Assembly: GCA_000787465.1 (NCBI GenBank)
Contig: JSYX01000182.1
Span: 1-58,433 of the forward strand
Reading direction: 5' to 3'
DNA from: Thermomucor indicae-seudaticae
Lineage: Eukaryota > Mucoromycota > Mucoromycetes > Mucorales > Lichtheimiaceae
DNA: 58,433 nt
In this document: positions 36,216 to 48,689 of the stretch, piece by piece
How positions within the stretch are numbered: position 1 is the first letter of the stretch
Layout: each line of letters starts with the position of its first letter
The notes under the pieces: model-generated
Databases searched by the model: none
Seen by the model: only the letters and a program-made list of their open reading frames with translations
What the model was told of the DNA's origin: nothing
Translations under genes and position numbers: made by a program

Positions 36216-38971
36216 CTAGTCCCATCCTCCACCGTCGAAGCCAATGAATCCCTGTGTAATGCTCAACATGAGTATCACTAAAAGTTATGTGCCCCAACTG
36301 AACTCTTACCGTTAATAGAAAGATAGGAAAGAACTTTTTCTTTTCTATCTGCGAGCACCCTATTTTCATATCAGATCAAGTCCATGAAGATCGGCATTAC
36401 CGCTTCTGAGATTTACTTACAGTTCCATGCAGATGTTAAACGGCCATCAATACAGCTGCCAGCATCGAAATAATTATCTGCACCTGAGCCATCAAAGCCA
36501 TGACGGAAGAAGTCATCTAGCAGAGCATGAGAAACCAGCGCGGAGTTCACAAAGTCTCCGATAAACTTACAAAGGATGTCCTTTCGACAGCGATCAACGC
36601 CACCAAAGACTTCCTCAATATATGCTGCAATGGCCGGATCCTTTGTGAGAGACTCTATCCGGTCTAGTGTATTCACTATCGGCGATAGTATTCGAGATAC
36701 TTGGTTGTACTTTAAGATAAAAATCAGCCCCTCTTCGCTTCCAGCGCCAGGGTATTATATTTATATATTTTTACCTTGTCGATAAACATGAAAGCGTTTG
36801 GAACGTCTCGATCACCCAAGTGGATAACGCTGCTGCCGACCCAGTTACCGCTCTTCTTTTGTGCACGATTAAGGATCTTATGCATCGCAACGCCAATACC
36901 ACGGCACGCCTGAATACGTTGCAATCCTTGTCCAGTATTGGTGAGTCTATAGGGGCTCGCTGATATAAGATCGTCGTCCGCCAAGCTCCATAACATGAAC
37001 ATTTCATGAACAATTTCGCGCCAGAGACATAGAGACTGATGCACATATGCATACTGCGTCGAATGTGTGTGCGTTAATCGATGACCATTTCGACCAGCTA
37101 CGATAGCCAGCGAGTAACCGCTTTCAGATTTTGAGGGATTAAAATACTTTTGAAGATACTTTAACATCTTTTCGCATGGGTCTCTATAGAGCCAAATGTC
37201 AGTATCTGGTAGTCGTTTATAACCTAATGGCTTCTTACCGATTTGCCTTTAGATAGGCATGATTATCAGACAATGAAAGAAGACACCGCGTAATATCGTC
37301 TTCTGTGATACGCTCGTTCGCATATTTTTTGGCCAACGCCTCCACAGCGCGTTTCTTTCTCTGTACTTCGGCTTGAATTTGCTCCCTGGTTTTAAAATCT
37401 GTAGAAACTTCCCGTGTCGCTAAAGCAATAGCATCGTCATGTAAGAGCTGAAGGCAGTCTCTTTCTTTCAAGAAGGAATACACTGTTTTGATCGGAATGA
37501 CACACGAGAAGCCAAGCGTTTCTTCCACTTCAGGAATTACAGAGTCCTGTATTCACATCTTGTAAGCATATATATCTGTCTGCATCAGAAGATAATATAT
37601 TACCATGAGCATATACATCAGCTTTCCATATGTCGATCGCATCTTTTCAGGGTTCATAATCTTGTGTCTAGCCAATCAACCATATCAGTTAGTAAGCCTT
37701 CAGTCATAGTCTCTTCTTTCCATAAGCTATCAGTAATACCTTCTGCCAACTTCGAACACTTTTTGGAAGAATGCTTCATTCTGTTTGACATTGTTGTTTG
37801 CAAACAGTTCGTTCCCCAGCTTATAGTCCCCTGCTGCAAGTAATCCGGATATGATGGAGCACAGATCTTTGATCTGAGTAACGATTCGCTTTGACTTGTT
37901 GGTGTATGAAATGATATCAACATTGTCTTGACAAAGTATTAGTCCTACTGTCCCCGACCGCCTTCCACGGATGTCTTCATTACCTGTATATTCCGAAACA
38001 TTCAATGCGGCTTCTAAACTGGCGTCATTTCGCAGTGAGTATTTCATAGTCCAAAATAACCGTACAAATGAGCGGGTAACTTACAGTCGCAGTAGGCTCC
38101 TCTCATGAGCATCCAAACGCAGCGGCACGTACTTGGCCCTAATATAAATCACATGTATTGATTACACAATCTAGATCAAGTCAGTGCAAGGAAAAGCTTA
38201 GCTATACCTCTTTTCCATCCATTCACCAAATGTTGCTCCGTTGCTGCCGTTAATCACTGTACCGTCGAGTTCCATAGAAGTACTCTGTTCTTTTTCCTTT
38301 GTTTGGTCTCCAACCTAAATAGCGTCAGCAATACTAATCAAATAACTTCGCACAAGTCGCGTGTGCACATACTTTCAAGATAATTCTTAGTTTGCGACCG
38401 TCGCCTTCGTCGACAGGCATTGCAGTGGCGTCCTTGCTAGTCGAAGTTGGGACACTCAAGCTTTTTGCTGTATGCTTACGCCGGTTACCCGTCCGATGAA
38501 GCATGGCTAAGTAGGTACGTTAGCGTGTGTTGCTCCTCAGGTGTACGTCTGCTGCTGTACCGTGGCAGACTTCGCAAAAGTCTTCGTCGCACTGCTCACA
38601 GAAAACCGAAGCCTAAAACCGAAAAACCTTGGTTAACCTTACAGTCCTTGGTTGAGAATGCCGCTACGCTCGGGAAACGCCTGCCGGTTGTTTCCGGAAA
38701 CCATCATGGCAACAAGTTCCCCAAATGAGGACGAGGTGTAAACTCGGTTCCAGAACGCGATCCCGAAGCAATTCGCCGTTTCTTTCCAGGTCAACCAAAA
38801 GACAAGGAAACTTACCTCCTGATCTTTGCATTCGACACAAAACGCCGGTGATTCAGTTGCCGATGCAACTTGCATATCCATACTATTGTTGTTGACGGAC
38901 TGGGGGAAAGTAGCAAGAAAAAACGCCCAATCAGTTTGCGGGCATTGGAAAACCTGCTGAATTTGGGACAT
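36216..38971 (-). CDS. B-box zinc finger plus DUF2009 (UPF0652-like) protein
   Basis: A many-exon gene. The N-terminal exons spell a B-box-like zinc finger: CVECKDQE, ASVFCEQCDEDFCEVCHAMLHRTGNRRKH (Cys/Cys/Cys/Cys-Asp-Cys/Cys-His/His spacing). Then follows a conserved block I recognise as DUF2009: [131 protein letters not shown]-like segment, VHLGDRDVPNAFMFIDK, and the C-terminal AWNWCSQIEKKKFFPIFLLTGFIGFDGGGWD. The family is found in fungi, plants and protists, and its biochemical role is unknown to me. The final three short exons were located from the conserved C-terminus. The exact N-terminal splicing is less certain. Confidence 0.8.
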
Positions 38972-39149
38972 TGAACTTTTTGCACTGAGCAATCATAACA
39001 GGCGTGAACTATGCTTATTTTTTTTATTAAATCCGTTGTTTGACAGCGATGATCAGTTTATTACGAAGCGATACTCGACAGATATTCAGACACTTTATCT
39101 TGTTTCCATGTGCATGCTTTGTACAAAATACTTTAGAGTTTTACCAACG

Positions 39150-40380
39150 TTAGAGGCCAAATTCAAGGAACTTACCGATGTCTGCTGCACTTCGGCTATG
39201 TTTATCCCTCTGATTTGTACCTGCTTTTACTTCTTCAACAAGAAATTTCACTATGTCTGGATGGCCATGCCGTGCGGCATGCATTAACGGTGTCCACCGG
39301 TCCCAGCTATCAGGCGTATCCCAACTTATCCTGTGCTGGGTCTGCTGCAACAACAGTCGTAGGATATCTAGATATCCCAGCATGGCTGCATGATGTACGA
39401 TAGACCGTCCAAGTGAGTCGGTTTCATTCGGATCGGCACCGTGTTCCAGCAGAAACTGTAAAAGCTGAAGGTTACGTGACACGACCGCATCCTGCAACAA
39501 GTTACGCCCAGACTTGTCGCGATGACGAAGCATATCACTCATTGGGACTCTGGCGTTCTGTAGGATAAATGTCGTGATCCGGAATCCAGCCTCAAGATCG
39601 TCACAAAGCGCGGCAGATATCTGCGCAGGTAGTCGACCGGACCTTGTCGGTTTCATGATGGATCCTGGGCATTGCTGTGCTAGATATTCCGAAACCTCTA
39701 CATGACCTTTAGAATGATGTGAGCAAGAAAAAGGGCCCAAAGCATGACTACTATGCTGATAGAAAAGTTACCTTGCTGACATGCTAGATGCAGCGCAGTC
39801 CGACCGTCTTTATTCACAAGATCTATTCGGCCTCCTGCTTTCTCCAGTATCTGAATAATGTCCAGTCGTCCTTTCAAGGCTTTGAAAATTTGGATGATGA
39901 GCACATGGGAGTGAGAGCAACAATGATCACTCGATAACATACCGGCAACCATCATTGGTGTCCAGTCGCCGCGTTTCAAGGCATTGACGTTTACTTTGCA
40001 ATGGTTCACGAGATACTCCACGCATTCCGCAGAGCCAATGGCTTCATGAAGCGGCTGTCGACCTAATTCGAGCATATTCTCAATCTTGTTCATTTTGCCA
40101 GCATTAGCCTGTCGTTCTTACCGTGTTCATTGACTGCCTCGAAATCGCAACCGTAACTCCAAAGAATCTTTAGGACTGGAAGGGAATGCAAGCGCGCAGC
40201 GAAATGAACAATGGTATCGCCATGTTCATCCTTGGCGTTAATCACTTGATCTACTGTTCCAGCTTGCTCATATTCAGACAAGACGCGCTCAGTTTCTTCA
40301 GGAGAGTTTATGCATTTGAGTACTCGTTCCATCTTTTTCGCCCAAAAATTCGGACTGGTCGGGTAAGACTCTTCTTCCAT
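39150..40380 (-). CDS. Ankyrin-repeat protein, ANKRD16-like
   Basis: Three exons from ATG at 40380 (MEEESYPTSPNFW). About seven to eight ankyrin repeats, including DEHGDTIVHFAARLHSLPVLKIL, RQPLHEAIGSAECVEYLV, KRGDWTPMMVAG, KDGRTALHLACQQGHVEVSEYLAQ, SLGRSIVHHAAMLGYLDILRLLL and DRWTPLMHAARHGHPDIVKFLVEE. The order and wording (RPLHEA..., DWTPLM..., KDG...HLA) resemble animal ANKRD16, which in mouse modulates alanyl-tRNA synthetase proofreading. That function is not established here. A donor-like GTAAGT near the C-terminus (39,172-39,177) might splice to a further exon. Otherwise the protein ends at 39150 after FLEFGL. Confidence 0.75.
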
Positions 40381-41539
40381 CACCCATGGTCATGCCCCAG
40401 GTCTGTACCAATATGCCTAATGTCTTTTTAACGCCAAGTATCGCCACGTATCCATGTGCAATAGGCTTTAATGTAAGCTGTAGAAGAAGGTGGACATGGT
40501 AATAGAGACTTCTCGCAAAGTAATAATGGATTAGCCTGGGTTGCTATGGAATCGTCAGCCTTGTGAGCGTGTGGCAACACCTGCAGGCCGAGAAAGTCCA
40601 TGATGAGCATCTCATAGCCAGAAAAAACCACAACCTACTTCATCAAATGTAGCAAACTAGGTGCCGGTTGCCTTGTTGATCCATCTTTTATTTGAACGAT
40701 CAGTTTCTATATGTATGATACGTGGCCAAATCATTAGGCCTCACCGATTAATGGGGATTACTCTTTTTTCCGTCCATTCGCCGTGCCGTTGTCGGCAATG
40801 ATAAAGTTGTTTCCATGTTAAGTAGGCCCATCCAGAAGAGAAACGCCGCGGGCTATAGAGCGCATATTTGTCATTTCTGAGGGTAAAGCATATACTGCAC
40901 TGAAACCAATGCGACGCGCGCTGCAGAGAAATTTCGAATCCTATGAGGGAAACAGAGCCTGATTGATGAAGCTAGTTGAGTAGGCTTTTATGGATACGTA
41001 GTACTGGCTATGAAATACGGTCTTGTCGTTGTGTCTTATAGTCTACGGGAAAAGCTTTTTCACGAGGCTATGATAGCCCTCTCGAAAAGATTTCCTGTCT
41101 GATGGATGTCTTTTTGGAAGAGCTTCGTGCCAAGCTGGGAAATGTCCCAACAGCCTGAAAGGTCCTATGCCAACCGATGACTCAGGCGAACGGAGAGGAG
41201 GACCGGAAGCAAGAGCCTGGATGGCTGGCTGCCTTTGAAAGTTTTTCTTTCAATGCTGTGGGACGCCACAGAGACTTCGAGTGTGCTTTACCTCGAAGAC
41301 CATCGCGCGTTATGCGAGCTTTTCAAAGTGGTATGCTTCATGCTATCCGTATACTGTAATTGTTACTGACAAATGAGATAAAAGGAAATATATATGCATC
41401 TCAAAGCAACAATCGTTCCTCATTGCTGTGCATTGGGCAAGCTTCGGCTCAGAAGGTAGTTTTTCAAAGACGGTACTGTCGTCAGGCGATATCACCTCTG
41501 TACTGAAATCAGGAACCAATTGAAAGCGTACCCTTATTT
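40381..41539. other. Gene-poor region
   Basis: About 1.1 kb upstream of the ankyrin gene. A 68-codon minus-strand frame (40,428-40,631) follows an ATG but has no recognisable motif, and nothing ties it to the ankyrin gene. The rest shows no coding signal I can support. Confidence 0.35.
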
Positions 41540-42619
41540 CTGAAACGCGAACGAGGCGTTCGCCATCGAAATGCGGGAACTTGGAGGACCTGCGATCCCG
41601 TCGGAAGAGGCTCATCGAGAAGCTCATACGTCTCAACCAGGCACAACTTGAAATGCTGGCCGGCCGTGTCCGCTGCGATTACAAGCAGCAGCCTGGTGGC
41701 AAACCAAGAAAATGCTGCTGGGGCCCGACACACTGTAAATTATAAATACCCTTGCTGAATCATCCTCTTCTCTTTTTGCTCACCACGGCTTTTGCTACTC
41801 ATAGCTTTTTACGCGAAGATTACGACCGGCAGGGCGCGCTCTTCAGGGGTGTTGCCCTAGTTGATTGTATAAAGAAGACTTATTTCAACAACAGATCATT
41901 ACGATTGCCGAGGAACACGAAGAAGTTGCCAGCCGAGGCAATTTATCTCGTTGCTCTAGCAGTAAGTACGCTGTAGAGTGCGATGCAAGAAGGATACAGT
42001 TAACTAATGATTGGATTTCAGATGCATTATAGAATTCTCAAAGGCGCTAGCGCCGAGCCGCAAGACTTCTCCACGACGACAATTTGGGCGAATTTGTCTA
42101 TTGACTTTTTAGACAAGAGCGCCGAGCCTTACAAGAGAATCAATTGGCAAGATGTTATTCAATATGTTTCCGAGCAAGTCCTACAAGCGAGAACTGGTGC
42201 TGGCGCCAGTTCTCTTTCATCGTTTCAGAAAATGTACCCTGGCCTATATTCTTGATTTTTTAATACACTGATGCCACCTTAGAGAATATTCTCTAAAATA
42301 CTGTCATATCCTGTTGGAATATTTGTAGATGCTATCGCAAACGTATCAATGTTCTCTGCTTAGACTATGAGTGCGATAAATAATCTGTTTGCAAACATTT
42401 CGAGAGGTTTGGGCAGAACTAAAAGAAAAAAGCCTGCGGTACGCTTGCCAAAAATGCTTTGCGGTGGCTACGCGTGTCCTTCAAATTGCATTGGAAAAGG
42501 ATTTCCGTAGGCTAAGAAAAGCCTTTGAGACTCTTTCCAAACGACTTTGCTCGCTACGTCTGGATGAAGTAAATTGTGCAAGAGTACTCATTAAGACCAA
42601 GAGTCGTAATTCACAATAG
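41540..42619 (+). pseudogene. Unassigned, possibly decayed multi-exon gene
   Basis: A plus-strand frame from about 41,540 (FAIEMRELGGPAIP) hits one stop near 41,648, then continues through AAAWWQTKKMLLGPD. After a possible intron it continues from about 41,808 into FLREDYDRQGALFRGVALVDCIKKTYF. A clear GT-AG intron (41,961-42,021) joins AIYLVALA to MHYRILKGASAEPQDFSTTTIWANLSIDFLDK, ending near 42,255. A further basic frame lies at 42,389-42,619. The intron with matching phase supports a former or present gene, but the stop suggests decay. I do not recognise the family. Confidence 0.35.
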
Positions 42620-43400
42620 TTGTAGTTGTGGAACTCGCTTAAATGGAGAATCAGCGGTTACAGGATTACAGTTCAGGAAGTTATTCGGTCTCCGCATCCC
42701 GACCTATTTTTGGTCATACTGTAATCGCCAGCCACCAGCGATAGGAATCCGTTATCCAATCATTTGTCTTTCTTCGCGCTGTTGAAAATGGGTTCGCGTC
42801 AGGTTTGCATCTGACGAAATGATAAATGAGAAGCGGGACATGTATCTTGGGATATTTCCGGCAAAACTAGGCTTTAGTATAAGCCAGGAAACGGATAAAA
42901 GCACGTGAGTGTCCTTAAATCGACAACCATTGGTTTTCTCCAGACGAGATCAAGGAACGCGGAAGCTGTGAAACATCATAACTTTCAGTACATAACGCAT
43001 CAAATACTATGAATAATAGGATAGCTTATTCAAGAGCTATCTTAGTATAAGAGCGCCAAGTGCAAATCGCACTGATTAAGCTTCGTTTTGGTCACCTGTT
43101 CATATGGTTAATGTTTTCGTCGATCAAAGTTCGCGATTGATTTTCGAATTCCGAAATCAGAGGTGGCACGATTTTGAGTGTTCTTGAACTGTGCGTTTTT
43201 GTTCCGCTTTTACAGCCACACCTCAGTTACGTATCGTTTTACTCTGGGTTTAATCGCAGTCTGTACCGAAGAAGGAGGACTATTGCTATCGAACTTTTCA
43301 GTAAAGCCACGACCTGGCAGCGCATTTTCAGTCAACAAGCGCTACTCTTTTTCTTTATACCTTCCTTTAGACGACCGAACAACTCGCAACTTTGTTCGCT
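42620..43400. promoter_or_regulatory. Upstream region of zinc-finger gene
   Basis: About 780 bp before the ATG at 43401 with no supportable gene. It presumably includes the promoter and 5' leader of the Gln-rich zinc-finger gene. No specific element assigned. Confidence 0.35.
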
Positions 43401-46400
43401 ATGGCGACACAGGCACCCGACATGCCGTCATCTATGGAGCATAGCGATCAGACACATGCTGCACAATCTTCAATATTAGCCAATGACTGGCTTAATCAGC
43501 AACGTCAAAATCCAGGGCCAGGGGTTGCACCATCTTCATTCCCAGTGCAAGTAGTTCAGCAGCATTTCAGCAACACACCGCTCGTGACGACACCAGAAGA
43601 TGGACAGCCCTTGTTTCAGCATCCCGGAAACTCCACCGAGATTTTGCACGGATTACCGCACCCGCAAAGTGGACAAGGACCAATCCTCAACGCTGCCGAA
43701 CATCAAATGACGATGGCCGTTAAACTCGACCCTCTTCCGTCGGGGCAATCACAGACTCTTGGCGATCTGAATTCGTCATACAATCAGCATATTATGGCCG
43801 TGGCTGCCGCAGCTGCCGCCGCAAATCACAATCAGAATACTCTACAAATGCAGCAACAACTTGTATCTAACCAGACCGTTGACGCTCAGACACTGTCAAA
43901 CCCTCAAGTGGCGCCGCCGTGCTATGGGAACCAGTCCAATCCCCTTAACACATCGCAGCCTATGTCGGCAGTACCCAAAGATCACACGGCACAGAGTGAA
44001 GGCATTCAGATACAGGGAGTTGCTCCACAACACTCTGGCGGTTTCTTTGTTTCCCATGGTAATACTGCTCCTCCCTCTCTTTTACATTCCCCTGAAACGC
44101 CGATAGCTATGGAAGTTAAACAGGTACTTTCTTGATAAGAATCCAATATTAATGTGCGAAAACGCTAATAATAACGTACTTGTGGAATCGTTACAGTCAG
44201 CAGGGGAACACCATCAGTTGCCAGCACAAGTGTTTCACCAGTCCGTTGGGCAACAGGGTGGGCTGCCCCAACAATCGCCATCGCGTGACACCAATGTTGA
44301 AATAATTGGTAATCCGCCCGGTACTGTAACTCTATTCGACGGAGCCCACATGGCGCACAGACCATCCCACGAATTTGCCCAGTCAGGTCATGTGGAATCG
44401 TCACAAATGCAGCAGCTTCGGCAACGGGAAGAACAACAGCAGATGCTTCAAACTATTTTATTTGCGCAAGATCAGCAAGCAGCCCAGGCCAATATGCAAA
44501 GTCAACAACATGCAGACCACAGTAATTTGTTGGTGCATCAATTACAGTTTGAAAATCCTTCGAGCGCACCACAGCAACTGCATGAAAACGACCAGGATCA
44601 AGCGATGGCCGAGGCAACAGCTGCTGCTGCCCAACAGGCAATGGCAGAGCAAATTGCTATCGCACAACAGCAACAGCAAGAAAGACTAATTGCTCAGCAG
44701 GCAGCTATGCATCAGACCGTTCTATCTCCGCCGCAATCGACCGTCAATGAATCTGCAGTAAATCAGTCGATAAATGTTGCTGGCCATGGAAATATGCAGG
44801 CGAACCCAGTGATGCTTCAGCAGGCGGATCAGCTAGTCATACAGCATCAGCATCCTCATCCTGGAGGCTATAATTTGTCGCATGCGTCGACCGGAGAACC
44901 ACGTCAGAGCAGCTCGAGCACAAATCAGCAGCTAAATTATACTGATGGTACCGTTAATGATCCTCAATTTAATAAACCTCCTCAGATGGGAAACGTGGTA
45001 AAACAGCAAAGGCGTGGTGAAGTCAGCTGAAATAGTAGTATTTAATGTAAATTGCATAGGCATATTCGACCATGGAGTGTCAAACAAAATCGGAAGCCGC
45101 TTGTTTTTCTACTAATCCGTGCCAGTCGGAACCTGACAGTTCTACGTCTCCCCGTAACAAGCGTCGTTCTGGGCCTGGTCAAATCACAATACCTCCCGTG
45201 CCAGCAGCATCCGAATTCTCATTGGATACCCAGTCTACTCCAGCTTTATCGGAAACGGTAGCTCAGAGAGCTGACGTATCTGCCAAGGAATTCGAGGGAA
45301 TGACCCGTGAGCAGCTGATTGCGCGTCTTATGGAATTGGAGCAAGAAAAACGCGCAAACAGAGCGGAAACTTCAGGCGGTCAGCAGCAGAGCGTCGAAGC
45401 CAGCGAAATGAAATCCGAGGCCAGCACAAACCTCGACGAGGAGGAAGAAGATGCGCCATCAACTCCTCCCGATACTGATCGCAACAACCGAACTGAGAGT
45501 ATTGCGGAGCGATCAGGTGGTGGAAATGACGACGCTGAAGAGCTAGATGATGAGGATGAAGAAGATGAAGGCGAAGGCGACCAGCAGGAACAGGCTGCTT
45601 CTAAGCCGATGCAATGTCTGTGGAAGAACTGTGGGCAAATGTGTGACGGGATGCAAAGTCTGATAGCACATATCACCGATAATCATGTCGGAAGTGGCAA
45701 AGTGAGTTTGGAGCATGTTTACCGTTGATGTTTATGAGATCTTACTGATTGATCCGTCTCTTTCTCAGCCGACTTATCTCTGTGAGTGGGAAGGTTGTCC
45801 TCGGAACCAGAAGCCTTTCACGAAACGTCACAAGATGTACAACCATCTTCGTACGCACACCGGAGAGCGACCCTTTGTGTGTCAAAAAGAAGGTAAAATG
45901 GCTTAGAAGATTCGATACTTCATCATGAAACAATTGATCACTTACTGAGTCTGTTAGGCTGCGGCAAACGGTTTTCAAGACCGGATTCTTTGACGACCCA
46001 CATTAAAACTCATTCCAACGTGCGCCCTTATATCTGTTCCTTTAAAGGCTGTCATAAGGCTTACTACCACTCTCGTTCGTTGAAGAAGCATGAAAAGACG
46101 CATGAAATTCCTACCACAACTGCCACTTATATGAACCCCGCTTCCTATTCTTTCACAGGACCGGCGCCTGTGAACTTTATGGGCAATATGCCAATGCCAC
46201 CGATGCAACAGCAGCAGGGACCACACGTCAGTTCAGAAGTACATCCTTCTCACACGCTCCAACGTCCGTTTCACGCTCTCACATCCCAACCCATGACAAC
46301 TCCGTCCGGCTCGTTCCCCGTCGATGTCTCTCAACAACCTCCAACATCAGCACCCCACGCTATTGGCAATTTTGACGCAAATCCTACTTTGCCTATCCAA

Positions 46401-46607
46401 CAGGGAGTGACCCCGCAGCAATCATTTGTGGCACCAGAGATGATACATCCGACGAGTTCGGCAGCTACCTCTCATTCGCAAGAGTTTCAATTGGCCCTCA
46501 ACCCATCTTCTGCAGCACCCATGTCTGCTCCTTTTAACACAATGTCGGCACCGAGCAACTATCATCAAGGCGATCCCGACAGATATAATGGTTTTAGAGG
46601 CGCATAA
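43401..46607 (+). CDS. Gln-rich GLI/ZIC-like C2H2 transcription factor
   Basis: About five exons. The first two (43401-44127; from about 44,198 to 44,999) encode a long Gln/Ala/His/Asn-rich region. The next is acidic and Ser-rich with a Glu/Asp run before the zinc fingers. Fingers: CLWKNCGQMCDGMQSLIAHITDNH with the linker HVGSGK, then CEWEGCPRNQKPFTKRHKMYNHLRTHTGERPFVC, CGKRFSRPDSLTTHIKTH, and CSFKGCHKAYYHSRSLKKHEKTH. The first two have the C-x4-C tryptophan pattern (tandem CWCH2) seen in GLI, ZIC and PacC-type proteins and likely pack together. A Pro/Ser/Gln-rich tail follows. The call of one gene assumes the 45,000-45,060 intron (GTAAAA...TAG) is real. Nuclear DNA-binding regulator, targets unknown. 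Confidence 0.85.
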
Positions 46608-47225
46608 CGGCATGCATGCATTATATGTACATTTGTTCTATGTATCACTGGGATCTCTGTTTCCCAGGCGGAAACGAGTAGAGACACAAGCAGGCACATA
46701 ATCTTCCTTTTTGTTTATTTCCTGTATCATTACTCTTATCTGATATGACTCACCTTCTTTTGTATTTATATGTACCTATGCCGAATACAGGTTTATTCAT
46801 ATGAGACCAATGCCCATACTCCGCCAGTCCTCTTCAGTAGAGAGAATATGCTTCTTTATGTGCTCCTCTCTCTCCAAGATGATATCCAGAAGAAAATGTA
46901 GTCCATCCTTGGTCTTGTCATATCAATAAAGTTTGACCCAATTCTATGAAAGGCAGGTTGTTTTTGTTCTGCAACCTTGCGTGCTCCGTGAAGCACAATG
47001 GCCAGACATTGTCTTTTTCCCTCGGTTGCTCGTCAGTCGGGTTCTAACTCCGATCACCTGGTTATATTCAACTCGTACCCCAAGTTACTTCCTTTGCCCT
47101 AAAGAGCAGCTTATTCGCACATTGATGCATTCCTGCTGTTCGCTGAATCTGGACAGTCAATCCACCATCAACGACAGCACGTTTGCGCTGCAAGCTTCTG
47201 TATTTTCAGTACATTAGATACAGGC
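46608..47225. other. Intergenic region between zinc-finger genes
   Basis: About 620 bp between the stop of the first and the ATG of the second zinc-finger gene. No coding exon recognised. Expected to hold the 3' UTR of the first gene and promoter of the second. Confidence 0.4.
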
Positions 47226-48465
47226 ATGGGTGAAAACGATAATTGCATCGATCAGAATTATATTCTGTCTGTTTCTTGTCAGTTACAACAACAAACGCCC
47301 AATTCGGCCATCAGCTGCATAACGACTGCTTGTACAGATGCGTCATGCCCTGATGCTGCTAATGTATGTCCTGCGTCCCCCTGCTTGATAGGGGAGCAGC
47401 AACAAGCGACCGTTTTGCCATCGACCGATTGTTGTGTGGAATGTTGCCCCATGGCAGCTGCCGAAGCAGCCACTAGAACAACCACTTGCGCGACCACGAA
47501 CACCGAGATACCCGTCGCCGAACAACAACAACAACAACAAACAACAGGACGAAAGCGCAAACTGTCGTCGTGTGAGGAAGCAGGAGAACAACGCATCTGC
47601 GAATGGTCCGCTTGTGCTGAAATATTCCTTACACTTGACGAATTAACACGCCATTTACTAAAGAGTCATCTGAATAATCGAACGATTGATTTCCACTGTC
47701 GCTGGGGATCTTGCTCGGTCATTCTTGACGGTACGGACGCGCTGATCACCCATCTCACAAACCATCTGGGTCAGCGCCTGATCCACGGATGCCGTTGGGC
47801 AAACTGTGGTCAGCGCTTTGCGTCGTTTGACGAACTAACGGGCCATTTATCCGAGGAGCATGTGGGTGCCGGACGCAGCGAGTATAGCTGTGAATGGGAG
47901 GCATGCGATCGACGAAGTAAAGTGTTTACACAGCGGCAAAAGGTCATGCGGCATATTCAGACACATACCGGTAAATATTTCGATCAACGCGTCGATGTGA
48001 AAGAAACGCTCATGCCCAAATGCTTGTTTTCAAGGTGACAAACCGTATCAGTGCGCCATCTGTAAGAAACGGTTTTCCGAATCGAGTATCATGACGCAGC
48101 ATATGCGCACTCACACGGGTGAAAAACCTTTCAAATGCCCTGAAAAGGGCTGCAATCGCCAGTTTTCGATCTCGGGTGCACTGACCATCCACCGCCGTGT
48201 TCATTCGGGTGAAAGACCGTTTTCATGTAAATACCAAGGTTGCGATAAAAAGTTTGCTGAAAGCAGTAATCTGACAAAACACGTAAGTTTCAAAACCTGT
48301 CTGTTCGGTTATCGTACTGAAGTATGTATCCTTTAGATGCGAGTTCATACTGGGGAACGCCCTTTCCGCTGTTCAGTCATTCCATGTGGCAAAGCTTTCT
48401 CGAGACCTGATCAAGTCTCGAGACATTTGAAAACACATGAAAAGCAACGCAAAAAGCAAACCTGA
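47226..48465 (+). CDS. GLI/ZIC-like multi-C2H2 zinc-finger protein
   Basis: Three exons (47226 to about 47,971; about 48,036-48,281; 48,337-48,465). The N-terminus is Cys-, Thr- and Gln-rich (poly-Gln at 47,521-47,541). About eight fingers follow: [71 protein letters not shown] with a HVGAG linker, [28 protein letters not shown], then four classical fingers with TGEKPF-type linkers ([53 protein letters not shown]), ending in a basic tail. The HVGAG-CEWE pair mirrors the upstream neighbour, which suggests local duplication followed by divergence. A nuclear regulator of unknown targets. Confidence 0.87.
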
Positions 48466-48689
48466 TTTGCTGTTTTCTGAAATGATTACCTCCTCCTCTT
48501 TTTTCTGTACACTTCAACAATTGTAATAACATTCTTATCTTGCCTGACATCGGATATGTTCCGGCGGTACTTAGTATAACAATATTAAATAATACAATGG
48601 TATCTATTATATTACGATATCGGCCAGATTGATAGTGTTGAATGAATGAAGAGGTGGGGGGCTATGTACAAGATGGGGAGGCGGGTAGA

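Noticed and set aside
45380..45676. Long antisense open frame rich in Ser opposite the zinc-finger gene
   Set aside because: It is the mirror of an acidic Glu/Asp coding stretch in the plus-strand exon and has no independent support.
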